Assembly (NCBI RefSeq): GCF_024159085.1
Contig: NZ_JAMZDE010000001.1
Coordinates: forward strand, 434,001 to 498,000
DNA from: Idiomarina rhizosphaerae
Lineage (GTDB): Bacteria; Pseudomonadota; Gammaproteobacteria; Enterobacterales; Alteromonadaceae
Length of the DNA: 64,000 bases
Direction of reading: 5' to 3'
In this document: positions 31,141-39,307 of the stretch, piece after piece
Position numbering within the stretch: position 1 is the first letter of the stretch
How the letters are laid out: the number at the start of each line of letters is the position of its first letter
The notes under the pieces: generated by a model
What the model saw: only the letters and a program-made list of their open reading frames with translations
Told to the model about the DNA's origin: nothing
Databases searched by the model: none
Position numbers and translations under genes: made by a program

Positions 31141-33486
31141 TTAAAAATCAGCGCTAACAGAGAAAGTCACGGTTCTTGGTGAACCGGGATAAACACTGTT
31201 ACTGCCAACAGCCGATATATACTCATCATCAAGCAGGTTATTAACGTTCAAACGCAGGCGAAGAGCGGATATGCTGGAAGAAAGCCCCTGGATATCAGTA
31301 CCAATGTAGGCGTCTACCACTTCATACTCAGGCGCTGTGGCTGAGTTTTCGAAGTTGATAAATCTATCTCCAATATGGCGCAAAGAGATTCCACTCGTTA
31401 TGTTGCTACCGACATAATCAGCTGCAATGGTGAAGAAAGTTTTTGGTCCGCCGTATACTTGATTCCCAGCCCGAATTTCTGCATCTTGGTCAAGACCGGT
31501 ATCACCTGTACTAAGGTACTCAGCATCATTATAGGTATAAGACCCAGAAACTCTCAGGCCGCTGGTAACTTGATATGACGTGAGCAGTTCAGCGCCGCGA
31601 CTCTTCTGACCACCGACGTTCACATAGCTGCCGTCGACTTCTTCTTTGTAATCGATACCATCCAATACACTAGTATCCAATTGTACAATTCGGTTATCGA
31701 ATTTAATGTCGTATAAGGTAACCGCTGCGTTAAAGCCATTGTTGATATAACGGAAGCCTAGCTCAATGTTCTCAGCAGTTTCAGGGTCAATGCCACCCAG
31801 TTCTGAATTAGATAAACCGGAGTCAATGATACCAGGAACAATAGATTTATAGTTTTCAGAGTAGCCGGCAAATAACTCTAAACCATTAACCGGTGTTGTA
31901 TAGGTTAACCCTGCGTAGAGTAACGGATCTGAAGTGGAGTCTAGTTGACCCGTTCTGTCATCGTTATAGAAGTGATCAACAGTAGTATCGACCTGATATT
32001 GTTTTACGCCAATACTTGCACTCAGCGGGCCTATAACGGCTTTTTCCTGAGCGTAGTACATTAGCTCTTTAGTATTTGCTTCGGTTTTATATTGAATCCA
32101 GTAAGGGGTCTCATTAAATTCCAGACTGATTGCCGAGTTCTCAACTAAATGCCATGAGCGCGTTACATCAGCATCGTAGTTTTCATACCAAAACCCGCTG
32201 CGTAAGGTATGCTGGATGTTGCCAGTTTCAAAATCGTAGGAAACATCACCCGTTATGCCATAACGATGATTGGCATAATTTGAAGTACGATATGAGCCCA
32301 CTCCTTCGACATTGCCTTCATAACAATTGGGATCCTTTTCAGCGTCTAAACCATATCGACCAGTGCAAGAATCAATCATTGTGCCCGGTTGATTTGTACC
32401 AGCGTTAACGAAAAAGATATCGTCGCCAAGATAGTCGCCGTAGATTGTTTCTCCGGAGCGTTCGTTATCCAGGTTTCCATCTCCATCGACATCGGTAATG
32501 TAGGGAGGGATCCAGTCACCACGGCCTTTCATTCTGTGATAATAAACGGCCGTGTTGAATGAGAAGTCACCAAAATCTTTTTCGACCTGAAAACTATAAA
32601 ATGAATTATCACGCAGTGCACGCCAGCCATCGCGATAGTTTTCATCAAGGCCGGGGATACCAGTCCAATTCATGTGCAAGCCGTCGTGACGAGGGTTTTC
32701 ATAATAATCTTCTAAAGAAACATATTCATATTCGTTTTCATTAGCCGAATTGTAGGTAGCGAAGCCCGTAAGGTGGAACCCATCAATAATGGTTGTGATT
32801 TTACCCGTAAGATAATCTTTCTCCGTGATAGCCTCGTTATCCCAAACGTCCTTATTTTGCGAAGATGAGCCGCTGAGGTAGAAGTAGGTATCTGGACTAA
32901 TTTCACCAGAGTCGTAACGGAAACGGTACTTACTCGCGTCCTGGTCGCCTGCCATATAGAGTAAGCTTAGGTTTTCTTCCATTAATGGGTCGGAAGTAAT
33001 GAAATTCAGCGTTCCACCTAATGCCTCATTTGATCTCGAGCTGATATCCGCCGTTCCCTGACTGACTTCCACGGTTTCAAGATCGAGCACGTCAATAAAT
33101 CTATTTGCCTTACTACCGCCGCCGTAGTTTGAGCCGCCGTTTGGCAAGCCATCAAGCGTTGTACCAATTTGACCATTATTGGTATTAAAGCCACGCATTC
33201 GGATGTTTGTCATCCAGTCAGATGAACCGAAGGTGTCAGCTTCCTGTACAATAACGCCAGGTAATTCCTGTACAACAGTGTTTACTGAAGCATTGGCTGG
33301 ACGACGTGAAATCATGTCCATTGAAACCGTGTTTGAGGCGAAGGTCTGTCTCTTACCTACAACAATGATTTCTTCCATTTGCTCGTCTTTTTTATTCGTT
33401 TCTTCCTTATCCTGATCAGCTATCGCTGATGCTGAGGCTATTGCCAGTATTAATGGTGAAAGTGCAAATCGTTTGTAGCCGTTCAT
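31141..33486 (-). CDS. TonB-dependent outer-membrane receptor (phospholipase operon)
   Basis: 781 residues from the ATG at 33486, which is preceded by GGGGAGATACAC and opens a signal peptide (MNGYKRFALSPLILAIASAS). The frame is open 57 bp further upstream. A TonB box-like stretch EEIIVVGKR is followed by the plug domain (about 45-170, with IRMRGFNTNN and GTLDGLPNGG-like loops) and a 22-strand barrel ending in ...SVSADF with terminal Phe. It is the first gene of a receptor-phospholipase-phosphatase series under a PhoB-type promoter. The ligand is unknown; a phosphorus-containing organic compound is the contextual guess. Confidence 0.88.
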   Translation of the reverse strand: MNGYKRFALSPLILAIASASAIADQDKEETNKKDEQMEEIIVVGKRQTFASNTVSMDMISRRPANASVNTVVQELPGVIVQEADTFGSSDWMTNIRMRGFNTNNGQIGTTLDGLPNGGSNYGGGSKANRFIDVLDLETVEVSQGTADISSRSNEALGGTLNFITSDPLMEENLSLLYMAGDQDASKYRFRYDSGEISPDTYFYLSGSSSQNKDVWDNEAITEKDYLTGKITTIIDGFHLTGFATYNSANENEYEYVSLEDYYENPRHDGLHMNWTGIPGLDENYRDGWRALRDNSFYSFQVEKDFGDFSFNTAVYYHRMKGRGDWIPPYITDVDGDGNLDNERSGETIYGDYLGDDIFFVNAGTNQPGTMIDSCTGRYGLDAEKDPNCYEGNVEGVGSYRTSNYANHRYGITGDVSYDFETGNIQHTLRSGFWYENYDADVTRSWHLVENSAISLEFNETPYWIQYKTEANTKELMYYAQEKAVIGPLSASIGVKQYQVDTTVDHFYNDDRTGQLDSTSDPLLYAGLTYTTPVNGLELFAGYSENYKSIVPGIIDSGLSNSELGGIDPETAENIELGFRYINNGFNAAVTLYDIKFDNRIVQLDTSVLDGIDYKEEVDGSYVNVGGQKSRGAELLTSYQVTSGLRVSGSYTYNDAEYLSTGDTGLDQDAEIRAGNQVYGGPKTFFTIAADYVGSNITSGISLRHIGDRFINFENSATAPEYEVVDAYIGTDIQGLSSSISALRLRLNVNNLLDDEYISAVGSNSVYPGSPRTVTFSVSADF

Positions 33487-33569
33487 GTGTATCTCCCCAG
33501 GTATGCTAAACGTGGAAGTAATAGGGCCAAAATGACCTTTCACCCCCAGCTATGGTTTTGAGCGAGGCC

Positions 33570-33603
33570 AATATAGAATTAAAATGTGACAGTGATGTGA
33601 TAT
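33570..33603 (-). promoter_or_regulatory. PhoB-type promoter of the TonB receptor-phospholipase operon
   Basis: On the minus strand ATATCAC-ATCA-CTGTCAC (33603 to 33586) is two heptamers at 11-bp spacing, matching the E. coli Pho box at 14 of 18 positions, with the second repeat perfect. Ten bases further a TATATT -10 element follows (33575-33570), the normal Pho promoter layout in which the box replaces the -35. The box lies 100 bp upstream of the receptor start. A 7-1-7 inverted repeat TATTAAT-T-ATTAATA at 33611-33625 in the same gap could be an operator for the divergent DeoR protein. Confidence 0.55.
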
Positions 33604-33751
33604 TTTGTTGTATTAATTATTAATAATGTGAGTTTATGTGGTTTTTAATGTTGGAAGTGGATTAAGATTTACTTCTGCTCTAAAGTAGCAACTTGTTAAC
33701 TCATTGAATTACATGCGCGCAACCAATAAACGTGTGGAGATGGATGTGAAT

Positions 33752-34507
33752 ATGTCTGAGCGTTTAATCACTATGTTGGAGTTGATTAGGCTTAATCGGT
33801 CAATGTCTATTGTCGATCTTTCACAGCGTTTTGAGGTGTCGGAAGAAACCATACGACGTGATATACGGCAGTTAGAAGCTACCGGCAGAGTGGTTAAAGT
33901 GCATGGTGGAGTCCGTCTTTCCTCTTCAACTCTAGAACCCCCATACCAAGGGCGTGTGAGTTTGAATTCTGCCGCTAAAAAAGAAGTTGGAGAGAAAGCT
34001 ACCGAATTAGTCGAAGATGGGATGACGGTTTTCATTGATTGTGGTTCAACCAGTTATTGGTTTTCACGAATGTTGACCAAACCTAAAAAGTTACTGGTAG
34101 TGACAAATTCACTGGATGTAGCAAATGAAGTCATTGGTCGCGATGATTGGCGGTTAGCGTTCACTGGCGGGCAAATTGATCCAGACTACCGGGCCGCTTT
34201 CGGGCGAGAAGCGATTCTTCAGGCTCGGCAGTTCACCCCCGATCTATTATTTCTGTCTATCGGTGGTATTCATTCCGACATAGGGCTACTTGATTTTAGT
34301 ATTGATGAGGCTAATTTTAAGCGTTCGCTACTTGATAGAGCTCGCCGAAAAGTAGTACTAACCGACTCTTCAAAGTTTAGTGGGGCAGGCTCCGTTCACC
34401 TGGCCGATTTTGACCAAATTGATACGTTAGTCTGTGATAAACCTCCTGAAGACCCTTTGAAATCTGCACTCGATAATGCCCAGGTGGAGGTTATTTGTAG
34501 CCGTTAA
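33752..34507 (+). CDS. DeoR-family transcriptional regulator (GlpR-like)
   Basis: 251 residues from the ATG at 33752, with GGAGATGG nine bases upstream; in-frame Met codons also exist at 33740 and 33704. The DeoR helix-turn-helix covers about residues 1-55 (MSIVDLSQRFEVSEETIRRD). The effector domain has IDCGSTSYWF and SIGGIH, the phosphate-binding loops that sense phosphorylated sugars or glycerol-3-phosphate in relatives. It is divergent from the receptor-phospholipase operon and upstream of the DUF5690 transporter, so it probably controls one or both. Confidence 0.88.
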   Translation: MSERLITMLELIRLNRSMSIVDLSQRFEVSEETIRRDIRQLEATGRVVKVHGGVRLSSSTLEPPYQGRVSLNSAAKKEVGEKATELVEDGMTVFIDCGSTSYWFSRMLTKPKKLLVVTNSLDVANEVIGRDDWRLAFTGGQIDPDYRAAFGREAILQARQFTPDLLFLSIGGIHSDIGLLDFSIDEANFKRSLLDRARRKVVLTDSSKFSGAGSVHLADFDQIDTLVCDKPPEDPLKSALDNAQVEVICSR

Positions 34508-34600
34508 CCCCCGCTATTAGGTTAGCGTCGGGTAGTAACATAAATTCTTCATATTCTGCGCGTAATATTTGCCGTTCTCACAATGGTAGGAATGGCACTT

Positions 34601-35902
34601 ATGGTTTCTCTCACTAAGAATACAAGGCGTAGCAACACCTTCTGGTTTATCCTCTATGCCTCAAGTGCCGCTTTCTCGACCTACTTTTGTATGTATGCGT
34701 TTCGGAAACCTTTTGCAGTGGCAAGCTATGAACAGGCTCAGTTTGTCGCTGGGATAGATTTTAAAAGTGCATTAATTATTGCGCAGGTATTAGGTTACGC
34801 CCTATCCAAATTTGTCGGTATTAAAGTCGTATCGGAAATGACGGCGAATCATCGCAGCGTTGCGATTCTCACTCTGGTAATGGCAGCACAGTGCTCACTT
34901 ATGGTTTTTGCTGTTGTTCCCGGGAACTGGAAGCTAGTCGCACTATTCTTTAACGGTTTACCGTTAGGCATAATCTGGGGCTTGGTCTTCAGTTACTTAG
35001 AGGGTAGAAGAACCACTGAAGTGTTGGGTGCTATTTTATCTATTAGTTTCATTGTGTCTTCTGGTGTCGTAAAAACCGTCGGTAAATACCTGATGCTGGA
35101 CTTACAAATCAGCGAATACTGGATGCCGGCTGCTACCGGTGGTATTTTTACTATCCCATTATTCATTTCCGTATATTTTCTTTCCAGGATCCCCCCGCCG
35201 ACACAGCAAGATAAAGCTGAACGGCATAAACGGGAGCCCATGACATCCGAAGATAGGATCCAATTAGTGAGGAAATACTCGATAGGCTTGGGCTGCATGG
35301 TCGTCAGTTATATGTTATTGACCGCTATGCGTGACTTCAGTGACAATTTTGCAGCAGAAATATGGATAGAACTAGGGTATGGCGACAGACCCGCAATATT
35401 TTCTTCCGTTGCGCTGTATACGTCATTGGCTGTTCTACTTTTGCTAAGCTCGATAATGTGGATTAAAAACAATTTTCGGGCATTTATGGTTAACCATTTG
35501 ATGGTTATTGGGGGATTTTTACTCTTAGGTGTTAGCAGCTTATTCTATCAAAGCGGCGGAATTTCAGGTTCATCATGGATGATAGCGCTAACCATTGGGA
35601 TCTATCTGGCTTATGTTCCTTTTAACTGTCTTATTTTCGATCGCATGTTATCGATGATAAACGACAAAGCTAATGCCGGGTTTCTTATTTATATCGCGGA
35701 TGCTCTGGGTTATGCGGGAACCGTCGGTATACTGCTGTACCGTAACTTCTTTGAAATAAAGCTCAGTTGGCTAAACTTTCTATTAGAGAGCGCTTACTTT
35801 ACGGCTCTTCTGGGTAGCGTGTTGATGGTATGTTCCGCTTGGTTTTTCCGCCAGCGCTTCTATAAAGAATACTCAAAGGCTTTTATTAAAAGCTCGGCTT
35901 AA
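34601..35902 (+). CDS. DUF5690 / MFS-like membrane transporter
   Basis: 433 residues from the ATG at 34601, nine bases after TAGGA; ATGs at 34583 and 34592 are alternatives. About 12 hydrophobic segments. The first loop has MYAFRKPFAVASYE, the mark of the DUF5690 group, and resembles the YFVRKNF-type loop of organophosphate:phosphate antiporters (GlpT/UhpT). An aromatic LEGRRTTEVLGA loop follows segment 4 or 5. It follows the DeoR gene by 93 bp in the same direction. Transport of an organophosphate or related compound is inference. Confidence 0.75.
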   Translation: MVSLTKNTRRSNTFWFILYASSAAFSTYFCMYAFRKPFAVASYEQAQFVAGIDFKSALIIAQVLGYALSKFVGIKVVSEMTANHRSVAILTLVMAAQCSLMVFAVVPGNWKLVALFFNGLPLGIIWGLVFSYLEGRRTTEVLGAILSISFIVSSGVVKTVGKYLMLDLQISEYWMPAATGGIFTIPLFISVYFLSRIPPPTQQDKAERHKREPMTSEDRIQLVRKYSIGLGCMVVSYMLLTAMRDFSDNFAAEIWIELGYGDRPAIFSSVALYTSLAVLLLLSSIMWIKNNFRAFMVNHLMVIGGFLLLGVSSLFYQSGGISGSSWMIALTIGIYLAYVPFNCLIFDRMLSMINDKANAGFLIYIADALGYAGTVGILLYRNFFEIKLSWLNFLLESAYFTALLGSVLMVCSAWFFRQRFYKEYSKAFIKSSA

Positions 35903-35908
35903 CCGGAA

Positions 35909-35938
35909 ATGAAAAGAGGCTGTGGAACCCCTTTTCAA
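35909..35938. terminator. Weak terminator hairpin between convergent genes
   Basis: GAAAAGAGG (35911-35919) and CCCCTTTTC (35928-35936) pair with one mismatch. The A-rich and T-rich sides suit both directions, but the stem is short. Confidence 0.3.
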
Positions 35939-35952
35939 CCAGGCCGATAGAC

Positions 35953-36717
35953 TTAAAATGACGGATACCCGTTTGGCTTTCCTTCGTTTAAATTGTTCAA
36001 GAAGTTCCCGTCGGATACCGGTACGTTTGCTGAGCCATAGTTATAGGTATTAAAGTACTGACGTAGCTGCGAGTTACTAACGCCATCACCATACATTTCA
36101 AACCAGCTAATAATTGGCGGTGTAACAAATTGACCGTATTCATTTTCTGCGGGTTCGTTCGCTTTCGCAAACCGCAATACATGCGTCGTTATCCCATCTT
36201 TATGATAAACAAATTTTGCTTTCCCTCCCACGGCCGGAACTTGCTGATACGCTGCTGTAAAGATATCGCCATGAGAGCTATAGCTCACGTGAGTAGCAAC
36301 GCCATCTTTTGTATAAACAATTGCAAATTCCCAATCGTGGCGGTGCCCGCTTTCGATAAGATTAAAGAGCTGATCTTTCTGGAAATACAAAGAATAGATG
36401 TGGCCACAGAAGCTGCCTTCTGTCGTACTTTTACATGTATAGCGGTGGACTGTATTTGAGGTTTCCAGAAAGTTCGCGTCTCTGCAATCTCCAGCCAAAT
36501 CGCCTGAGGGTTTTAGTCCTCCATTTTTCTCTCCAGTCCGGCTGATGCCGGCGCTGGGCAAGCAACCATCAGTATCAAAATCAAATACAGGTGCAATTGA
36601 TTCTGCATCGACAGATTTTGGAAGTGCTGGATCTAAGGCTAAAAAAGTATCGGCGTTAGCGATATTAGCTACTGTTATCGTACTCAATGCTAAGCAAATT
36701 CCGGTTAAATATTTCAT
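35953..36717 (-). CDS. NPP1/NLP family (necrosis-inducing-like) secreted protein, copy 1
   Basis: 254 residues from the ATG at 36717, six bases after GAGGAG; another ATG lies at 36723. Signal peptide to about residue 22 (IANADTF). The diagnostic NLP heptad GHRHDWE is at 124-130, containing the His, Asp and Glu that bind the divalent cation in plant-toxic NLPs. The family features APVFDFDTDGCLP and TPPIISWFEMYG are also present. Eukaryote-pathogen members lyse eudicot cells by binding GIPC sphingolipids; the role in free-living bacteria is unknown. It is a tandem paralogue of the next gene, 115 bp away, and has a TGTCCCC motif upstream. Confidence 0.9.
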   Translation of the reverse strand: MKYLTGICLALSTITVANIANADTFLALDPALPKSVDAESIAPVFDFDTDGCLPSAGISRTGEKNGGLKPSGDLAGDCRDANFLETSNTVHRYTCKSTTEGSFCGHIYSLYFQKDQLFNLIESGHRHDWEFAIVYTKDGVATHVSYSSHGDIFTAAYQQVPAVGGKAKFVYHKDGITTHVLRFAKANEPAENEYGQFVTPPIISWFEMYGDGVSNSQLRQYFNTYNYGSANVPVSDGNFLNNLNEGKPNGYPSF

Positions 36718-36782
36718 GATCATCTCCTCATTTTAGCGCTCCCAAATGGCGCTATTGTTATAGAGACGTTCTCGAAATAAAT

Positions 36783-36789
36783 GGGGACA
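36783..36789 (-). promoter_or_regulatory. TGTCCCC motif upstream of NLP copy 1 (site A)
   Basis: TGTCCCC on the minus strand, 65 bp before the start codon, followed after 14 bp by CGTCTCTATAAC. CGTC is a -10 element of several ECF sigma factors, so this could be an ECF promoter. The same heptamer lies before NLP copy 2 and the paralogous TonB receptor. Confidence 0.35.
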
Positions 36790-36832
36790 CCCTTAGGCTT
36801 TAAATCATAATAAATTCATCAGGATGAAATAT

Positions 36833-37627
36833 TTAATCTGCATCTTTGTTTAAGTAAAACTCCGGATAACTCTCCGGTTTTCCCTTATTCAGATTCCTGA
36901 CAAAGTTATCATCAGATACAGGCACGTTTCCTGCCTTAAAATCATGATTATTAAAGGCGTAACGCATTTCCTCGTTGCTGAGGTTTTCGCCGCGCATTTC
37001 AAACCAGCTAACGACAGCCGGAGTGACAAAACGGTTGTAAGGATTTTGCGCTTTTTCTCCTGGTTCAGCAAAGGAAAAGGCATGGGTTTTGTTACCGTCT
37101 TTGCGGTAAACGACTTTAACCTGCTTGCCCTGGGTTTCTATTTCGTTAATGGGGGCCGTAATAACTTTTCCGTGGGCGCTGTAACCGGCATGGGTTATAT
37201 TCCCGTCTTTTGTATAAATAACGGCAAACTCCCAGTCGTGTGCATGGCCACTTCTCTCACCACTAATGGACTGGTCTTTAGTAAAGTACAGTGAATAGAT
37301 ATGACCGCAATAACGCGACTCGTCGGCATCGGTTGTCTTGTTCATACACAGCGTGCGGTGCAGAGTATTTGACTGCTTCAGGAATTGTTTATTACGACAA
37401 TTCTCCCCCAGCCCGCCAACCGGCTCAATTCCGGGGTTCATCTGGCCATAACGGTCAACGCCGACATCAGGCAGGCAGCCATTATTATGAAAGTCGAACA
37501 CCGGAGCTATTTCCAGAACAGCCTGGGAAGCGGCCGGGAATATGGGTCTGTATTCTTGCTGTGCCTGCACATTGAAGGTTGTGGAACAGGCTATGAGACC
37601 TAAGGCTATGGATAGTTTTTTTAACAC
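36833..37627 (-). CDS. NPP1/NLP family (necrosis-inducing-like) secreted protein, copy 2
   Basis: 264 residues from a GTG at 37627, seven bases behind AGGA. An ATG at 37657 would add ten residues but has no ribosome binding site. The signal is short, MLKKLSIALGLIAC, and could be a lipoprotein signal (LIAC, Cys14) or a type I signal cut after VQA. The NLP heptad is GHAHDWE at 127-133: the central Arg of copy 1 is Ala, but the metal-binding His, Asp and Glu are kept. It also shares APVFDF..NGCLP and the four-cysteine layout with copy 1. It is divergent from the ECF sigma gene. Confidence 0.88.
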   Translation of the reverse strand: MLKKLSIALGLIACSTTFNVQAQQEYRPIFPAASQAVLEIAPVFDFHNNGCLPDVGVDRYGQMNPGIEPVGGLGENCRNKQFLKQSNTLHRTLCMNKTTDADESRYCGHIYSLYFTKDQSISGERSGHAHDWEFAVIYTKDGNITHAGYSAHGKVITAPINEIETQGKQVKVVYRKDGNKTHAFSFAEPGEKAQNPYNRFVTPAVVSWFEMRGENLSNEEMRYAFNNHDFKAGNVPVSDDNFVRNLNKGKPESYPEFYLNKDAD

Positions 37628-37687
37628 GCTTAATTCCTGACTTTGATAACCAAACATTGCTAATAAAGAGTGTTATTTTCCGCAAGA

Positions 37688-37694
37688 GGGGACA
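37688..37694 (-). promoter_or_regulatory. TGTCCCC motif upstream of NLP copy 2 (site B)
   Basis: TGTCCCC on the minus strand, 60 bp before the GTG start. The region 14-17 bases downstream (ACACTCTTTA) is less like an ECF -10 than at site A. Confidence 0.3.
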
Positions 37695-37793
37695 TTAAAA
37701 TGGCTTTAGTAAAAGCGTAACAATTACCCGTTATGATGCGATGAACAAAAACTAAACGGAAACATAGCAAAGCATCGTCTTTGTTTATTAAAC

Positions 37794-38306
37794 ATGAAAG
37801 TGTTGCCTTCTCGTACGTTACAAAAACATCGCTATTTAGAGCTAATACCCAGTTTGCGCTCTTTTGTCGCAAGCCGTGTCTCTAAGCCCGATGTTATTGA
37901 CGATGTTGTTCAGGAAACATTAGCCCGGACCTATAAAAGTGCGGACTTCAGTACAATGATTAAGCCACTTGCTTATCTTATTACGGTGGCTAACTCGGTA
38001 TTGGCTGACTACTGGCGGCACGATAAAAATGAGTGTGGCGAATTACCTGAACAAGTTACGGAGCCTTATCAGTGCCTTGAAGCGCAATATATTGTTCAGG
38101 AAAAGCTGGTGGCGATATCCGGCGTGCTTGACTCTATGCCGCCGTTGCGACGAAAAGTGTTTATGCTAAGACGCTTTAAAGGCTTAACGCGCAGTGAAAT
38201 AGCCTCTCAGCTGGATTTGAACGAAGAAGCCGTTAAAAAGCATATTACCCGCGCTATGCTTGATATTACGCTGGCATCGGAACAGCAAGGATGGCTGGAT
38301 GACTGA
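37794..38306 (+). CDS. ECF RNA polymerase sigma factor (FecI-like)
   Basis: 170 residues. Region 2 covers about 15-80 (DVIDDVVQETLARTYK is the region 2.2 core-binding helix) and region 4 about 105-160 (LTRSEIASQLDLNEEAVKKHI). No extra domains. FecI-type factors are held by a FecR protein and released when an outer-membrane transducer binds its ligand. Here fecR overlaps by 8 bp and an STN-bearing TonB receptor follows, the complete cell-surface signalling set. Confidence 0.9.
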   Translation: MKVLPSRTLQKHRYLELIPSLRSFVASRVSKPDVIDDVVQETLARTYKSADFSTMIKPLAYLITVANSVLADYWRHDKNECGELPEQVTEPYQCLEAQYIVQEKLVAISGVLDSMPPLRRKVFMLRRFKGLTRSEIASQLDLNEEAVKKHITRAMLDITLASEQQGWLDD

Positions 38307-39288
38307 GCACCATAGATTACTGCAGGCCGCAGACTGGCTCGATCGCCAGGAAGAACTCTCTCCCCAAGAGCGCAAGGAGTTTACTCTGTGGATGCGCGAT
38401 AAGGACAACCGCAACGCTTATAAGCGAGTCAGTGGCGCTATGCAGGCTCCGGAAGTGGACTTTGCGATAGAACAGCAACAAAGCGAACCCAAAAATGCAG
38501 CCAATGACGACTTCTCGGCAGATACCCAATCGAAGAACGCTTTCTGGGGTCTGTGGGCGGTTGCGGCCAGTGTGGCTTGTTTTGTTTTGGTATTCCAACT
38601 GACCAAAACTCCACACCAGCCAATATCGCCGGAGCCTCAAGTTGCTCAGTCCGCTGGTTTTGTAAAAAATCAGCAACTTTCGGCTAATGTGGCGCAGCCA
38701 CAGTCCGAGGTATTAGCCGACGGCACGCTTATTTATTTAAACGCAGACAGTCAGTTGGAAGTGATACCTGAACAAAATCAACGCTCCGTTGTACTGACTC
38801 GTGGCCAGGCTTATTTTGACGTTGCTCACAATAAGCAGGCGCCTTTTATTGTTAAGGTTGGGGAGGCTGAGGTTAAAGTGCTCGGTACGTCTTTTGATAT
38901 TGAGCAATTACCGACGACCACAACAATTACTGTGTATTCCGGTAATGTTCAGGTAACTCAGGGCGCTCAGTACAGTTTACGGCGCGGGCAGCAGTTAAAA
39001 CTGGATAGTTCTGGCCAGGGCGTGGTTACGGATGTGCGCACTGAGTCGCTCCCGGACTGGCGAACCGGCTGGCTTGAGGCCAACGCCATACCGCTTTCTC
39101 AGGTTGTGGCAAAGCTGCAACGCTATTCAGAACGGCCTATAAAGTTTGAATCCGAATCGGTTGCTGACCTTCTTATTGAAGGGCGCTTCCCTCTCAATAA
39201 GCCTGAACAAGCCATACAGCTTATTAGCGACGCTTATCAATTAAAGGTCGATAAACAGCCCGACGTACTTTATATGCGCCCTATGTAA
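38299..39288 (+). CDS. FecR-family anti-sigma / sigma regulator
   Basis: 329 residues from the ATG at 38299, which overlaps the sigma gene's TGA by 8 bp. The N-terminal cytoplasmic DUF4880 segment (AADWLDRQEELSPQE...AYKRV) binds the sigma factor. One membrane helix follows (about 87-107), then the periplasmic FecR beta domain (about 130-230) and a C-terminal STN-like DUF4974 segment (about 260-327). It relays the state of the outer-membrane transducer to the sigma factor. The next gene starts 19 bp later. Confidence 0.9.
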   Translation: MTEHHRLLQAADWLDRQEELSPQERKEFTLWMRDKDNRNAYKRVSGAMQAPEVDFAIEQQQSEPKNAANDDFSADTQSKNAFWGLWAVAASVACFVLVFQLTKTPHQPISPEPQVAQSAGFVKNQQLSANVAQPQSEVLADGTLIYLNADSQLEVIPEQNQRSVVLTRGQAYFDVAHNKQAPFIVKVGEAEVKVLGTSFDIEQLPTTTTITVYSGNVQVTQGAQYSLRRGQQLKLDSSGQGVVTDVRTESLPDWRTGWLEANAIPLSQVVAKLQRYSERPIKFESESVADLLIEGRFPLNKPEQAIQLISDAYQLKVDKQPDVLYMRPM

Positions 39289-39307
39289 CTTTTCGTTGAA
39301 CCTTTTT

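Noticed and set aside
34508..34540. Imperfect hairpin after the DeoR gene
   Set aside because: A short, bulged stem (CGCTA / TAGCG) with no T run; too weak to call a terminator.
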